Part shown: one piece after another, positions 6,678 through 15,789 of the stretch
Layout: each line of letters opens with the position of its first letter
Position numbering within the stretch: position 1 is the first letter of the stretch
Source of the DNA: Burkholderia cepacia
Lineage (GTDB): Bacteria > Pseudomonadota > Gammaproteobacteria > Burkholderiales > Burkholderiaceae
DNA length: 64,000 nt
Direction of reading: 5' to 3'
Assembly: GCF_001039005.1 (NCBI RefSeq)
Contig: NZ_LDWR01000010.1
Coordinates: 1-64,000 of the forward strand
Translations under genes and position numbers: made by a program
Notes under the pieces: model-generated
The model's input: only the letters and a program-made list of their open reading frames with translations
Told to the model about the DNA's origin: nothing
Database searches by the model: none

Positions 6678-7942
6678 CACGGCACGCGCCTCCCGTTTCC
6701 CTTTCGCGCGTGCCGCGCCCGACGCTGCAAAGCGTGTTGCGCCGCGCGCACCTGCGCCTTGCGTTCGTTGCCGTCGCGATGGCCGCCGTGTCGTTGATCG
6801 TGGTCGCCGTGATCGCATTGCGTGCGTATGCCGGCAACAACCTGAACCTGTTGGCCCGCTCGCTCGGTTATACGGTCGAGGCGGCACTCGTGTTCGGCGA
6901 CCGCGTCGCGGCGAACGAGGCGATCGGCTTGATCGCCAGCGATGAGGACGTGGCGCAGGTGGAGGTCACGGACAGCAAGGGCCAGCCGTTCGCAACGTGG
7001 CAGTTGCCTGCCAGCGGCGAGCTCGCGCGGCTCGAGCGAGGCGTTGCCGACCTTGCGCTGCCCGGGCCCGTGGCCGTCCCGGTGATGCACGACGGCATCA
7101 TCGTCGGCCAGGTTGTCGTGCGCGGCCGCGGACATCAGTTCTTCGGCTTCCTGCTCGGCGGCGTCAGCGGCATTCTCGGCTGCCTGGCCGTCAGCGTGCT
7201 CGGCGCGTATGTCAGCTCGAAGCGTCTGCTGCGCAACATCGTTTCGCCGCTGCGCGCGCTGGCCGGCGTTGCCCACGCCGTGCGACGCGAGCGTGCATTT
7301 GCGCAACGCGTTGAGCCTGCCACGATTGCCGAACTGAACGAGCTCGGCGACGACTTCAATGCGTTGCTCGACGAATTCGAAGAATGGCAGAACACGCTGC
7401 GCGACGAAAACGCGTCGCTCGAACACAAGGCGACGCACGATGCGCTCACGGGCCTGCCCAACCGCGTGCAGTTCGAGTCGCGCCTCGCGCTTGCCCTTCG
7501 CGAAGCCGGGGTGACGGGGCAGCGGGTCGGCATCCTGTATCTGGATTGCGACCGCTTCAAGGAGATCAACGATTGTCTCGGCCACGACGCCGGTGACGCG
7601 GTGCTGATCGGCATCGCGGCGCGGCTGCGCACGCAGGTGCGCGAGGCCGATCTCGTCGCCCGCCTGGGCGGCGACGAATTCGCGGTGATGTTGTCGGCGG
7701 TGCGCGAAGCGGGCAGCGTCTGCCGTGTCGCCGACGAGATTTTGTCAGGCATGGTGCCGTCGATCGAGCTGTCCGACGGCCGCATGGTGGCCACCATGAT
7801 GAGTGCCGGTATTGCGCTGTATCCCGATCACGCGTCGGACGCGAGCGGCTTGCTGCGCGCGGCGGATGCCGCGATGTACCGCGCCAAGCGTGCGCGGCCG
7901 GGGTCGTGGCAGTTGGCTGAAGGCGTTGTCGGGTCAGCTTGA
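6674..7942 (+). CDS. yfiN: YfiN-type membrane diguanylate cyclase
   Basis: 422 residues. An N-terminal membrane helix (~30-55) is followed by a periplasmic CHASE8-like domain, a second helix (~153-178), a HAMP linker (~180-250) and a GGDEF domain (~250-420). The active-site motif GGDEF is intact at residues 332-336, and READ five residues upstream fits the RxxD product-inhibition site. It makes c-di-GMP from two GTP, promoting surface attachment and exopolysaccharide. No EAL domain. Activity should be held down by YfiR and released through YfiB, both encoded alongside. Confidence 0.92.
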   Translation: MTRHAPPVSLSRVPRPTLQSVLRRAHLRLAFVAVAMAAVSLIVVAVIALRAYAGNNLNLLARSLGYTVEAALVFGDRVAANEAIGLIASDEDVAQVEVTDSKGQPFATWQLPASGELARLERGVADLALPGPVAVPVMHDGIIVGQVVVRGRGHQFFGFLLGGVSGILGCLAVSVLGAYVSSKRLLRNIVSPLRALAGVAHAVRRERAFAQRVEPATIAELNELGDDFNALLDEFEEWQNTLRDENASLEHKATHDALTGLPNRVQFESRLALALREAGVTGQRVGILYLDCDRFKEINDCLGHDAGDAVLIGIAARLRTQVREADLVARLGGDEFAVMLSAVREAGSVCRVADEILSGMVPSIELSDGRMVATMMSAGIALYPDHASDASGLLRAADAAMYRAKRARPGSWQLAEGVVGSA

Positions 7943-8032
7943 GGTTGAGCGTTTTTCCCTGCGGACGAGGCCGCAGCAGAGGTTTAATGAATAAATGCGC
8001 GCGCGATGCGGGCGCATTCGAAGGGGTCGAAG

Positions 8033-8542
8033 ATGAAAAACTCGTATCCAGTGTTCATTGGGCGGATGTGCATCGGCGGCGCGCTGCTGCTGTGCATGCT
8101 GCTGAGCGGCTGCAAGACGCCGCCGCTTCACCGTGGGCTGACGCACACGCAGGTCACGGCGCTCAAATCGGCCGGTTTCCAGGAGACCGGAGAGGGGTTC
8201 GAATTCGGGTCGACCGGGCCGATTTTGTTCGATTTCGATCGGTACAACCTCAAGCCGGATGTGCGGCGGATTGTCGAAAGGATCGGGCGGACGCTCAAGT
8301 CGGTGGGGATTAATGGGGTGCGGGTTTATGGGTACTCGGATCAAGAAGGGGCGGATGACTATGACTTCGAGTTGTCCAGGCGGCGGGCTGAGGTAGTGGA
8401 GATTGAGCTGGTTGATGTGGGGTTGGATGCGAAGCGGATCGTGATTGTCGGGAAGGGGAAGAGCGATCCGGTTGGGGATAACAAGACGCCGGCGGGGAGG
8501 ACGCAGAATCGGAGGGCGGCGATTGTGGTTTCGCCGAGGTGA
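8033..8542 (+). CDS. yfiB: YfiB-type OmpA-like outer-membrane lipoprotein
   Basis: 169 residues from ATG 8033, chosen because AAGGGG precedes it; upstream in-frame starts lack a site. The signal ends in the lipobox LLSGC, so the protein is lipidated. The C-terminal OmpA domain binds peptidoglycan (FDFDRYNLKPD, YGYSDQEGADDYDFELSRRRAEVV, NRRAAIVV). In this system YfiB sequesters YfiR at the outer membrane and so activates YfiN. The gap to yfiN is 90 bp, longer than in the first pair, but same strand and order (R-N-B) support one operon. Confidence 0.9.
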   Translation: MKNSYPVFIGRMCIGGALLLCMLLSGCKTPPLHRGLTHTQVTALKSAGFQETGEGFEFGSTGPILFDFDRYNLKPDVRRIVERIGRTLKSVGINGVRVYGYSDQEGADDYDFELSRRRAEVVEIELVDVGLDAKRIVIVGKGKSDPVGDNKTPAGRTQNRRAAIVVSPR

Positions 8543-8841
8543 GGGGGAATGTCACGGTACGGCCGCGTGCAGCCGTTTGTAATCACGAGAACTGGGACAC
8601 TCAGCGATATAGTCGAACCGCGATCAGCGGCTGGGAACGAAAGGGCCAGAGCTAACCGAGGGTTCCAAGAGATCGGCCGTGAGAGTCAGCTTGAGCGCAA
8701 GGTTAGCCGGCAAAGTTTTCCTGCGAGAGCCCCACATATCTGGCACAAGAAACGAGCTCAGTCTCGACTGCTAAAAATAGTTCCAGTGACTTGGGGCTGT
8801 CGGCATACGTACCTATGCTGGAGGTCGGCAGTTGTCCGACA
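8543..8841. other. Intergenic, nothing recognised
   Basis: About 300 bases between convergent genes. No credible frame and no clear intrinsic terminator; the sequence is less GC-rich than the operon before it. Confidence 0.4.
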
Positions 8842-9360
8842 CTACTGGTGTTGCTGAGAAGGCTGATTGGCATTCATGAAGTATTTCGCCATTCCCTCGA
8901 CAACGCTTTGATCGGCCAGGCTGGTCATCGTGCTTGCCGACTCTGATTGCTTCCCGTCTTCGCATACCACGTGCCCCAACTGCTCTTGCATTGAGCCGGC
9001 TTGATTCGGCAATTGTGCGGGGGGCTTTAATGGCCCACTAAAGATTACATCGCCATTGATGTCGGAATTGACAAAGTAGTCTATGGCCCAATCCAGCGAG
9101 CTGCAGTCGATAACGCCGTGCGTGGTCGTCTGCTGGTAGGTTCGATCGGCGTAAGTTTGGTGGTCTCTGAAAATCATTCTTGTCCAAAGTCCAATCTTGC
9201 CGCCAGAAATATGACGGACGCTACTCTTGTCGTACAGCATCGCATGCTCGGCGCCGTCAGTCTGACCAACAATGCGCCAATCTGCCTCGGCATTGGCATT
9301 TATTGAAACGAGCATTGCAGCCGCCAGAATTGTTGATTTTTTCTTCAATGTATCTCTCAC
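8842..9360 (-). CDS. Secreted protein of the surface-adhesin E type
   Basis: 172 residues with a signal peptide (basic MRDTLKKK, hydrophobic core, NANA-EADW cleavage region). The mature part follows the Adhesin_E/CNP1-like pattern: WRIVGQ at the start, MLYDKSSV, a GLWTRM strand, and DCSSLDW. Proteins of this family are small periplasmic or surface beta-rich proteins; the function here is unknown. The start is a GTG with no clear ribosome binding site, so the N-terminus is slightly uncertain. Isolated gene with accessory sequence on both sides. Confidence 0.65.
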   Translation of the reverse strand: MRDTLKKKSTILAAAMLVSINANAEADWRIVGQTDGAEHAMLYDKSSVRHISGGKIGLWTRMIFRDHQTYADRTYQQTTTHGVIDCSSLDWAIDYFVNSDINGDVIFSGPLKPPAQLPNQAGSMQEQLGHVVCEDGKQSESASTMTSLADQSVVEGMAKYFMNANQPSQQHQ

Positions 9361-9487
9361 GGAATGTGTCGATTTGACCTCGGCGGTTGCCAGTAGAGAC
9401 GAGTCAGCTTGACTACTGCTGCAAGTCGGTAGTGGCCGGTCCCGAGATCCGTCAGTGCAAGCTGCGGTCTAGCTTTTCGATAGGAAC

Positions 9488-9665
9488 CTTATCAGGCAAG
9501 GTACAGGGACCTCTGCATCATTGAAGCGACGGTTTCAGGTACAGCGGTGGGTTGGGCGTTCATGAGACCGGGAAAAGTTGCTTTGGTAGCCCGAGTTTAT
9601 CAGGGGCCAGAATCTGCCTGCGCGAAGGTTGCCGTTCGGCAGGTCGCTGGTGATAGCGGATGGCA
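9488..9665. repeat. Diverged non-coding repeat, other copy 10633-10810
   Basis: About 175 bp here and at 10633-10810 align from CCTTRTCAG to the end, with an identical 22-bp core (GACCGGGAAAAGTTGCTTTG plus GT) at 9565-9586 and 10713-10734. Both lie in gene-free DNA flanking the unknown gene at 9820-10467. Translations of the opposite strand share the peptide NFSRSHE, which is only the repeat read as protein. Short relatives may exist at 12260-12400 and 13440-13620, but I could not align them securely. Confidence 0.6.
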
Positions 9666-9819
9666 GTTCCCGCCAGTTTCTGCCGTTCGCGATCGCTCTC
9701 ATGCAGCCGTTCGAACGACCGATTTCGCGATGCGATTGGGGCAGAATTCGATTTTTCTTCAATTTATAAGGTGCATCGCCTAAAAATAAATTATTGACAA
9801 TGCGTGCGGAGACTGAATC

Positions 9820-10467
9820 ATGGGTATCCCAAGCTTACAAAACCTCCTTGATCTCGACCTCGACCTGGAGAAGCGCACGTTGACGATCCGACTTGGGCCA
9901 CTGAAGATCGCTGGCATCTCCCTTCCCGATTTACGATCTCTACGAAACAACAATGAACTCGTCGGGCAAATGCTTAGCGATTCATTCATCACACGCAGAG
10001 TTATGTGGATGGACCTGACAAGAGAAGCCGCACAGGTCGCGGTGTTAAGTCTCGACGAGCTCGCTGGAATTATAAAACTGTATAGAAATAAGTTTGAAAA
10101 TAGTTCCCGACGTATCGACCGCGAAATCTGTCATCCCCTCTTGGCTTGGGAGAGCCAATGCATAATATCAGCAAAAATTATCCGAGATGCCATTGAAACC
10201 GAGCGCCTGCCTGAAAACGCGGGCATGGATGGTTACGCGAGTGATGTAATGGACGACGAGATAGTCCTCGTCAGGAAAGCTGGCTATCCAATAATTGAAC
10301 TCTTGAGCGCGATCCTTGATGCGACACCGCTTCGCCAACAAGTCGAAACCCTTCTCGAGAAGGGAGCGCAAACGCTAATCTCCAAGTATCGTGTGCAATT
10401 AGCGGATCTGCCACGAGCGGACGTTGACATTGGGCCTAAGCCATCTAATGGAAACGTCTCGACCTAA
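9820..10467 (+). CDS. Unrecognised protein
   Basis: 215 residues, ATG 9820 with GGAGAC 6-7 bp upstream and a TTGACA near 9793. No signal peptide or membrane span. Composition is mixed helical (VLSLDELAGIIKLYRNKF; ISAKIIRDAIETERL; PIIELLSAILDA) with a short N-terminal strand region (KRTLTIRLGPLKIAGI). Codon use is more AT-rich than the core genes, and a repeat copy lies on each side, so it looks like acquired DNA. No family recognised. Confidence 0.55.
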   Translation: MGIPSLQNLLDLDLDLEKRTLTIRLGPLKIAGISLPDLRSLRNNNELVGQMLSDSFITRRVMWMDLTREAAQVAVLSLDELAGIIKLYRNKFENSSRRIDREICHPLLAWESQCIISAKIIRDAIETERLPENAGMDGYASDVMDDEIVLVRKAGYPIIELLSAILDATPLRQQVETLLEKGAQTLISKYRVQLADLPRADVDIGPKPSNGNVST

Positions 10468-10810
10468 TCATCAGTGACCACCGAAACGTCGGGCGATTGC
10501 TGTGGAGTGCCGCGACCGGTGCAGTCCGGAACCCGCCATTCGGTTCGCGAACGCCTGTATGGCCAAGAAGGGTCGGTGACGGCCCGTCGCTGAAAGGGGC
10601 GGCGTAGGTCTTGGCGTAGCTTTGTGCTGCGGGCCTTGTCAGATAGGGTGCAGGTTCAGCTGCATCATTGGAGTGACGGGTGCAGGTGCTGCAGCGGGTT
10701 GCGTGCTCATGTGACCGGGAAAAGTTGCTTTGGTTGGCCGAGTTTACCAGCGGCCCAACCGAGGCTGCTTGAAGTTCGCCATCCGGCCAGTCGTCGTCGG
10801 CTACTGGCCA

Positions 10811-11204
10811 TCTGCGGTCATTTCGCGATTCCGTAGAATGGCCCGTCGAATGTCGGCTTTTGCGAGCACAACCGGCCGTATTACCCGACGTGGTTGCACT
10901 AGATCCCGCCAAAATTCTGGCCGCCGGGTATCTTTGGCGAACGCACACACTTGGGCTCATGAGGGCTGGTCCGATTTACAGCAGGTTATTCTCTCCATGA
11001 GAAGGAGGTCATCTTGCTTCTGTACGATGTAAGCGGCCCCGTGACAGCGGCGACCGAGAGCAAGTCATTGCCGAGGGTTGCCACGGCGACGCAGAAGCCT
11101 ATTGGCTTGATTGGCCACGGGCCGAGACATGTTCATCGCACCGGTACCGCCTATGACGTCGATGCCGAACGGGGCGAACGTAGTGTAGTTCGAAGGGGCT
11201 GTGT
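10811..11204. other. Intergenic, accessory DNA
   Basis: Between the second repeat copy and the nuclease gene. No supported frame. The last ~10 bases carry AAGGGG, the ribosome binding site of the gene at 11205. Confidence 0.35.
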
Positions 11205-12134
11205 ATGAACCCATCGACATGCGATCACGTCGACCACCCCGGTATTTCGTTCGAAAAGGTTGTGGCGGCTATCCAGGCCCAGTTCGACCCCGCAGCCAGC
11301 GTCACCCATAATGAAGTGCTCGTGGATAGACTGGGCCATTCGCGCCAGTTCGATGTCGTAGTCCGAGGCGTCTTTGCTGGACAGAAGATGCTCGGCGTTA
11401 TCGAATGCAAGGATCTCAACAAGAAGGTGGGGACCCCTGAGGTCGATGGCTTTATCACCAAGGCGTCGGACGTTAACGCCAACTTCAAAATCCTTGTGTC
11501 CCGCAAGGGGTTCTCGAAGCCGGCCCTCTCAAAGTGTTCTCACTATGGAATTCAACCTCTATCTCTCGTAGACGACGATCCAGCTAATAAGAATTCCTTC
11601 GTTGGAACGCGCTGGGAAGCGGACATAACTCGCTGGGGACGGATCGCTGTAACGCTCCATTTCGCTAATCAACCTACAGACACCGTTCATTTCAGCGCCG
11701 ATGAACTGACTGTCCGCGGCAAGAAGGTGCTCGACTGGTTCACAAACTACCTGCTGGACAAGGAGGCCGAAATCACAGAGCTTGGGTGGGTAGTAAATAT
11801 CATCGTTCAGTTTGAAGAACTGCAGACAGTCAGCGTGCGTCCGGGCGAAGAATATCTGTGTACGGCAATTTCCTTTAGTGCAGAGCGAATCTGCGACAAG
11901 CTTGAGCGACTCGTTGGAATCAGCGGGACAGGCTTTTTCGACTGGAATTCAAAAATGGCAACCTTTCCTCCCGGCACGGAGATCCGGACTGACGCGGTAC
12001 CGATGGACTTTTCACAATGGAAGCCTCGCTCCGATCGTCGAGGCGGGCAATCCGGATTTCTGGAGATTCGACTGGAAGCTTGTTCCGTTCAGTTCGAAAG
12101 AATGCCTGATGCAATCGAACTCGACAGGCTGTAA
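11205..12134 (+). CDS. Mrr-like restriction endonuclease-fold protein
   Basis: 309 residues from ATG 11205. The N-terminal ~110 residues match the PD-(D/E)xK nuclease pattern of Mrr-cat proteins: helix FEKVVAAIQAQF, then RQFDVVVRG (catalytic Asp50), then GVIECKDLNKKV (Glu67, Lys69), then a conserved strand ILVSRKGFSKPAL. The C-terminal ~180 residues are beta-rich and unrecognised. No methyltransferase or helicase gene is adjacent, so this is either a type IV-like enzyme acting on modified DNA or a solitary defence nuclease. Set in accessory DNA. Activity is inferred from motifs only. Confidence 0.7.
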   Translation: MNPSTCDHVDHPGISFEKVVAAIQAQFDPAASVTHNEVLVDRLGHSRQFDVVVRGVFAGQKMLGVIECKDLNKKVGTPEVDGFITKASDVNANFKILVSRKGFSKPALSKCSHYGIQPLSLVDDDPANKNSFVGTRWEADITRWGRIAVTLHFANQPTDTVHFSADELTVRGKKVLDWFTNYLLDKEAEITELGWVVNIIVQFEELQTVSVRPGEEYLCTAISFSAERICDKLERLVGISGTGFFDWNSKMATFPPGTEIRTDAVPMDFSQWKPRSDRRGGQSGFLEIRLEACSVQFERMPDAIELDRL

Positions 12135-12248
12135 TGCACTCAGTAGCCGTCTCAACTCACGCTCGAAGCCGAACGTACTGACTGGCGGCGCTAATGATTG
12201 CCTCTGTCGCCGAGCGGCCTTTCGCCCGGTCATAGCCAACGACCGTTG

Positions 12249-12261
12249 CCCCCCCCCCCCC
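12249..12261. repeat. Run of 13 cytosines
   Basis: A 13-base poly-C tract 115 bp downstream of the nuclease stop, in non-coding sequence. Such runs vary in length by slippage and are also prone to sequencing error. Confidence 0.8.
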
Positions 12262-12748
12262 GAACCCGCTGTTCGGAACCCGGCGCAACGAATGTCTCAG
12301 ATGGGTCGGTTTGAGCCAGTTGCGGACCGCCGGACTGAGAACCGACTGGATTCGGCGAATACCAGGCGGTCGATGTCAGTGGCCAAATTGTCGACAATTC
12401 CGTGCTCCTCGCGCTGTGCAGCCCGGGCCATAAACGGGGTATCATCGTATATCTCAAAAATATCCTGAGGCACTAAACCGATGAGCCGTGAGGAAATGCC
12501 TCTCCCTCGCTCAATGCCTCCTTTGTTCCTTCCTTTCGTCAGGGGACGTCAAAGGCTCCTCGTTACACTTTTTAGAGGGCGGCTGGAGGGCGGTTGATCT
12601 AGTTGAACAATCGACTGTCGCCAGTTGAGTGTGAAGTGGACTATCTTTTGATGCTCGGAAGCCTAGGAAATCCGGGATGATTTATTTTGATCTCGTAGAG
12701 AAATGAAGAATTTTCGCCAATTTAATCAACGCAACTAGCGGGGTTGAC
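12262..12748. other. Intergenic, accessory DNA
   Basis: About 490 bases with no supported gene. The left part has the flavour of the non-coding repeats at 9488 and 10633. The right part becomes AT-rich and should hold the promoter of the gene at 12749. Confidence 0.35.
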
Positions 12749-13411
12749 GTGGACAAAAAAAATACCTACAGAATTGGTTTGGCTGGCAACTGGTCGTTAC
12801 CCGATTTGGCTGAATTTTCTCACGCACTAGATCAGTGTTATGCGTTTATTTATTGCCTCGAAACCAAGCACTCGGGGGCGTTTGAGAGGAATATCAATAA
12901 TGTACTATCTAGTTACCCATGGGAGGGCGGTTTTAGCTACGTCAACGCTTATGCTCTCTTTGAACGACAGGTGCCTTCGCCAGATAAACCGATGCTCCTG
13001 GGGATTCGAAAGAACTCTCCAGGCTGGCTGGATCTCGCCTTAAATCATCTGACAATTTCTAATATCGCGACGGCAGTCTCTAGCTTCTACGGCGTAGCGC
13101 ATGCGACAACCTCCGCTTACAAAAAAGCGGCAAAATTTCTCACCGCGCTTAAGCAAGAAAGGCAAAAGAGGAAGCTTGAAGGGATGGCGGCATCGACGGC
13201 GCAATTAAAGCAGATGCAAGCGTTCACGGAACAATTGGCGAAGGGTTTGGGTTTTAAAAATGTGGCTGCTTTGGATGCTCACACGAAGAGCCCGGAAATT
13301 TCGTTGAAGCTAATGATGTCCTATTACCGTCGTTTGATGGTGCTTACTGAAATGCAGAATTCAGGCAAGGTTGATTTTTCGGCGGCGCAGTTACCTGACG
13401 ACAAACCTTGA
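12749..13411 (+). CDS. Unrecognised protein, possible defence-island component
   Basis: 220 residues from GTG 12749; codons 2-4 contain a run of eight A. N-terminal ~110 residues look like one alpha/beta domain (IGLAGNWSLPDLAEFSHALD; a YPWEGGFSYVNAY loop; then NSPGWLDLALN). A charged helical stretch follows (KKAAKFLTALKQERQKRKLE), then a helical C-terminus. AT-richer than the core. No signal peptide or clear membrane span. Sits between an Mrr-like nuclease and a SymE-like gene, which suggests defence or stress, but I cannot name a family. Confidence 0.55.
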   Translation: MDKKNTYRIGLAGNWSLPDLAEFSHALDQCYAFIYCLETKHSGAFERNINNVLSSYPWEGGFSYVNAYALFERQVPSPDKPMLLGIRKNSPGWLDLALNHLTISNIATAVSSFYGVAHATTSAYKKAAKFLTALKQERQKRKLEGMAASTAQLKQMQAFTEQLAKGLGFKNVAALDAHTKSPEISLKLMMSYYRRLMVLTEMQNSGKVDFSAAQLPDDKP

Positions 13412-14055
13412 GGTTCGAGGTTTCGTGAAATACCGAGGCGGCCCCACACGCCAAACGCTCCTGAGTGTCTGCTTCCGCTTGCCGGCTATTTCCGCTTCGG
13501 GTCGGTAGCCGCCAGTCAGATGGGGCCTCTCGAGTGGCCGAGGTAGGTCTTTAGCGGTCTGGGTGGGATGCTGAAACCGGACATCACCCGCAAGCAGTTT
13601 CCGGTGTCCGGTCACGACAATAAAGATTGAGCGGCAGTCGTGTATGTATTGAGATGGAGTCGTACAGTTCGCCCGATTCAATCGAACTGTTTCGAATCGT
13701 TAAGCTCCGATCAATTTCTCACCGTGACAGATAGATATTCCTGCTGGTTCGCTTTTTTCCACCGATCAGCGCTCGCAATGGCCATGAACATTGATCTCCG
13801 TGAGTGCCTATAACCAATGGATAGGGTGCGCCCAAGCAACAAACACTGTCTAATTGGAAATGTCCAGTCAGTGATAATCGCGCGCGCGGACTGATATGCC
13901 GCATGCTCTGATCCCCCATCGAAACCCGGTCTCCACCGAACCACCAACAACGGAGGAATCCAAACCACCAACACACCGCGGTAAACGAGCGCGGGCCGCA
14001 AGTGCTAGGAACACTCACGACCCGCTAACCACAGCCAACTAACCAGGAGTTGCCC
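13412..14055. other. Intergenic before symE-like gene
   Basis: About 640 bases without a supported gene. 13440-13630 resembles the non-coding accessory repeats. The last ~120 bases lead into the SymE-like gene and end in AGGAG. In known SymE systems an antisense RNA overlaps the 5' end; I see no feature that proves one here. Confidence 0.35.
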
Positions 14056-14277
14056 ATGGCTAAGGCGAATGATAAAGCACGACCCCCGATCACGGAACGC
14101 TTCGTGACGATCCAGGAATCCTGGGGTGTACCGAAACGCATGCACATCAGGCCGGATACGTTTTATCCGTATATGAAGATCGGCGGAATGTGGCTCGTCA
14201 ACGATGCGCGTTTTGTCCCGGGCCGAAAGGTGCAGATCACGATTGAGCCGGGAAGGCTGGTCATCACGCAGCTGTAA
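14056..14277 (+). CDS. SymE-like toxin
   Basis: 73 residues from ATG 14056, with AGGAG 6 bp upstream. The second half follows the SymE core (PYMKIGGMWLVNDARFVPG, then VQITIEPGRLVIT), the AbrB-like fold also used by the E. coli SOS-induced endoribonuclease toxin. SymE relatives are often scattered near CDI and Rhs loci in Burkholderia, in line with the array at the left of this window. Whether this one cleaves or condenses nucleic acid is unknown. Complete in length. Confidence 0.75.
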   Translation: MAKANDKARPPITERFVTIQESWGVPKRMHIRPDTFYPYMKIGGMWLVNDARFVPGRKVQITIEPGRLVITQL

Positions 14278-14357
14278 CAGGCAACGCCGCAGGATGCGGC
14301 CGCGCTGCGCGAAGTCGCGCAGCGCGCCGGGCAGTCACCACCGCCCGACGCCACGCA

Positions 14358-14975
14358 TCACCAGGCGATATTGCAAGACGACCGCGACGTCCCTGCGCCA
14401 CCCGTCGCTGTGCAATGCGTGCCCGCGCCGTTGTCGAAAAACGTGCGCGTCTCCGGCTGCGGCACCGAAGGATCGAACGGATTCGGCGCACCATGCGGCC
14501 CCCGCGCGGCATCGTACGGCCGCGTCGGCGCATACGAGCCGCCACTACCAGCCGGCTTTGAACCATTAGCCCGCAGATATTCATTCCAGTTCTGCGCGCG
14601 CTGTTCGGTTCCGGGCAATGCGCGCCCGAGGCTGTCGCTGCCGCCTGCACCGAGCGCGACACGGTTTGCCGGCAAGTCCCAATCAGATTCACGCGCACGA
14701 GAGGGCTGCGGCTCAAGCGCATCGCCCGAAACACGCAGCGGCCGCGTATCGGGCGTATCGAACGGGCCGCGCTTGGCGGGCGCGGCGTACTGCACGCGAC
14801 GATTCGCACGTGCCGCGTGCCCATCGTCACGAGCGGCGGCACGACGCTCCGCGCGAAACACATTGGTCCCGGCCGACCGATCGGTCAGCGTATCGCGCCC
14901 CGACGCATCGGCTGCGGAAACAGAAAGCGCACACGCAATCGCGGCGGCGGAAGACAAGCAGAAGGAATGATTCAT
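14358..14975 (-). CDS. Secreted protein of unknown function
   Basis: 205 residues with a clear signal peptide (MNHSFCLSSAAAIACALSVSAADASG). The mature chain is low-complexity, rich in Ala, Arg, Gly and Pro, with no predicted domain and only two cysteines near the C-terminus. Codon use matches the core genome, unlike the genes to its left. Family not recognised; a Burkholderia-restricted envelope protein is the likely reading. Confidence 0.55.
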   Translation of the reverse strand: MNHSFCLSSAAAIACALSVSAADASGRDTLTDRSAGTNVFRAERRAAARDDGHAARANRRVQYAAPAKRGPFDTPDTRPLRVSGDALEPQPSRARESDWDLPANRVALGAGGSDSLGRALPGTEQRAQNWNEYLRANGSKPAGSGGSYAPTRPYDAARGPHGAPNPFDPSVPQPETRTFFDNGAGTHCTATGGAGTSRSSCNIAW

Positions 14976-15789
14976 CAGCGATCCAAATCAGGTGATGTGC
15001 ATGGAAAAAAACGGCAGATCACTGGCTGGCGGCTGGGCAACGGAAGGCCGTCGAAGCGGCCCTGAAGCGACGACGAAGCGCGGCGGACGCGCTTCGCGGG
15101 AAGGCTGGCTGGATTGCAGAGGCGAATCCGTATTATTTCACATTAATAACTGTGAGCTTTCTGAACCAAGAAAACCGTCGGCTAACGGTAGGTTTTAGCG
15201 CCTCCATCCAACGCACCTCAATGGTGCCCGTCAAACCAATCATCAGTCGATTGAACCGCGCCGATACGGCCCTTTACCGGCCCGAAGCGCACCGATCACG
15301 ACCGCCTGTCAGCAGACGTCATACCCACCAAGGCACAGCGCCCGACCACTCCCTCCAATAGCAACCAGATTGCACTCCCGTCAACCGTTATCGAACCCGA
15401 AAGGTTGCGCCGTCATTGCTACCGACCCCCACCTCATCCCTACGTGTTTTCCCTCAGTCGGCCGGCATTTTTGACAGACGATTTAAAAACGCCCATATAA
15501 TTTCGACTGCCTTGCCAACGGCTGTCGGACCATCCCTCCGATCAAGCGGTTTGGCAAGCGGGGCAGGCGAAACGCTTGCGCAATGCAAGACGCATCACGA
15601 TGATGTCTTTCCGAACCAGACGTCCCCTTCGGGGACTGCAAGAGCCGGGCCCCGCTACGCAACATTCCGCTGGAGTTCCGTCTTCTATGTGTCTCGGGCG
15701 TGTCCCATGTCCTCGCCCCGGGTGCTGTTCGATTGCGCAAGTCATGCCGCCTTTGCCCGTATGACTAAACAACATCGAGGAGCTCCCAG
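14976..15789. other. Long leader region upstream of livK
   Basis: About 800 bases. No supported gene. A UUCG-type hairpin (GTCCCC TTC GGGGAC) is at 15622-15636, about 150 bp before livK, and GAGGAGC lies just before its start. The region 15430-15790 is GC-rich and structured and could be a long 5' leader; I recognise no riboswitch. Confidence 0.4.

Noticed and set aside
9535..9762. Minus-strand frame sharing NFSRSHE with one at 10445-10960
   Set aside because: The shared peptide is the translated non-coding repeat; the rest of the two frames does not align.
13900..14060. SymR-like antisense RNA over the SymE-like start
   Set aside because: Expected from the E. coli system, but I could not point to a convincing minus-strand promoter here.
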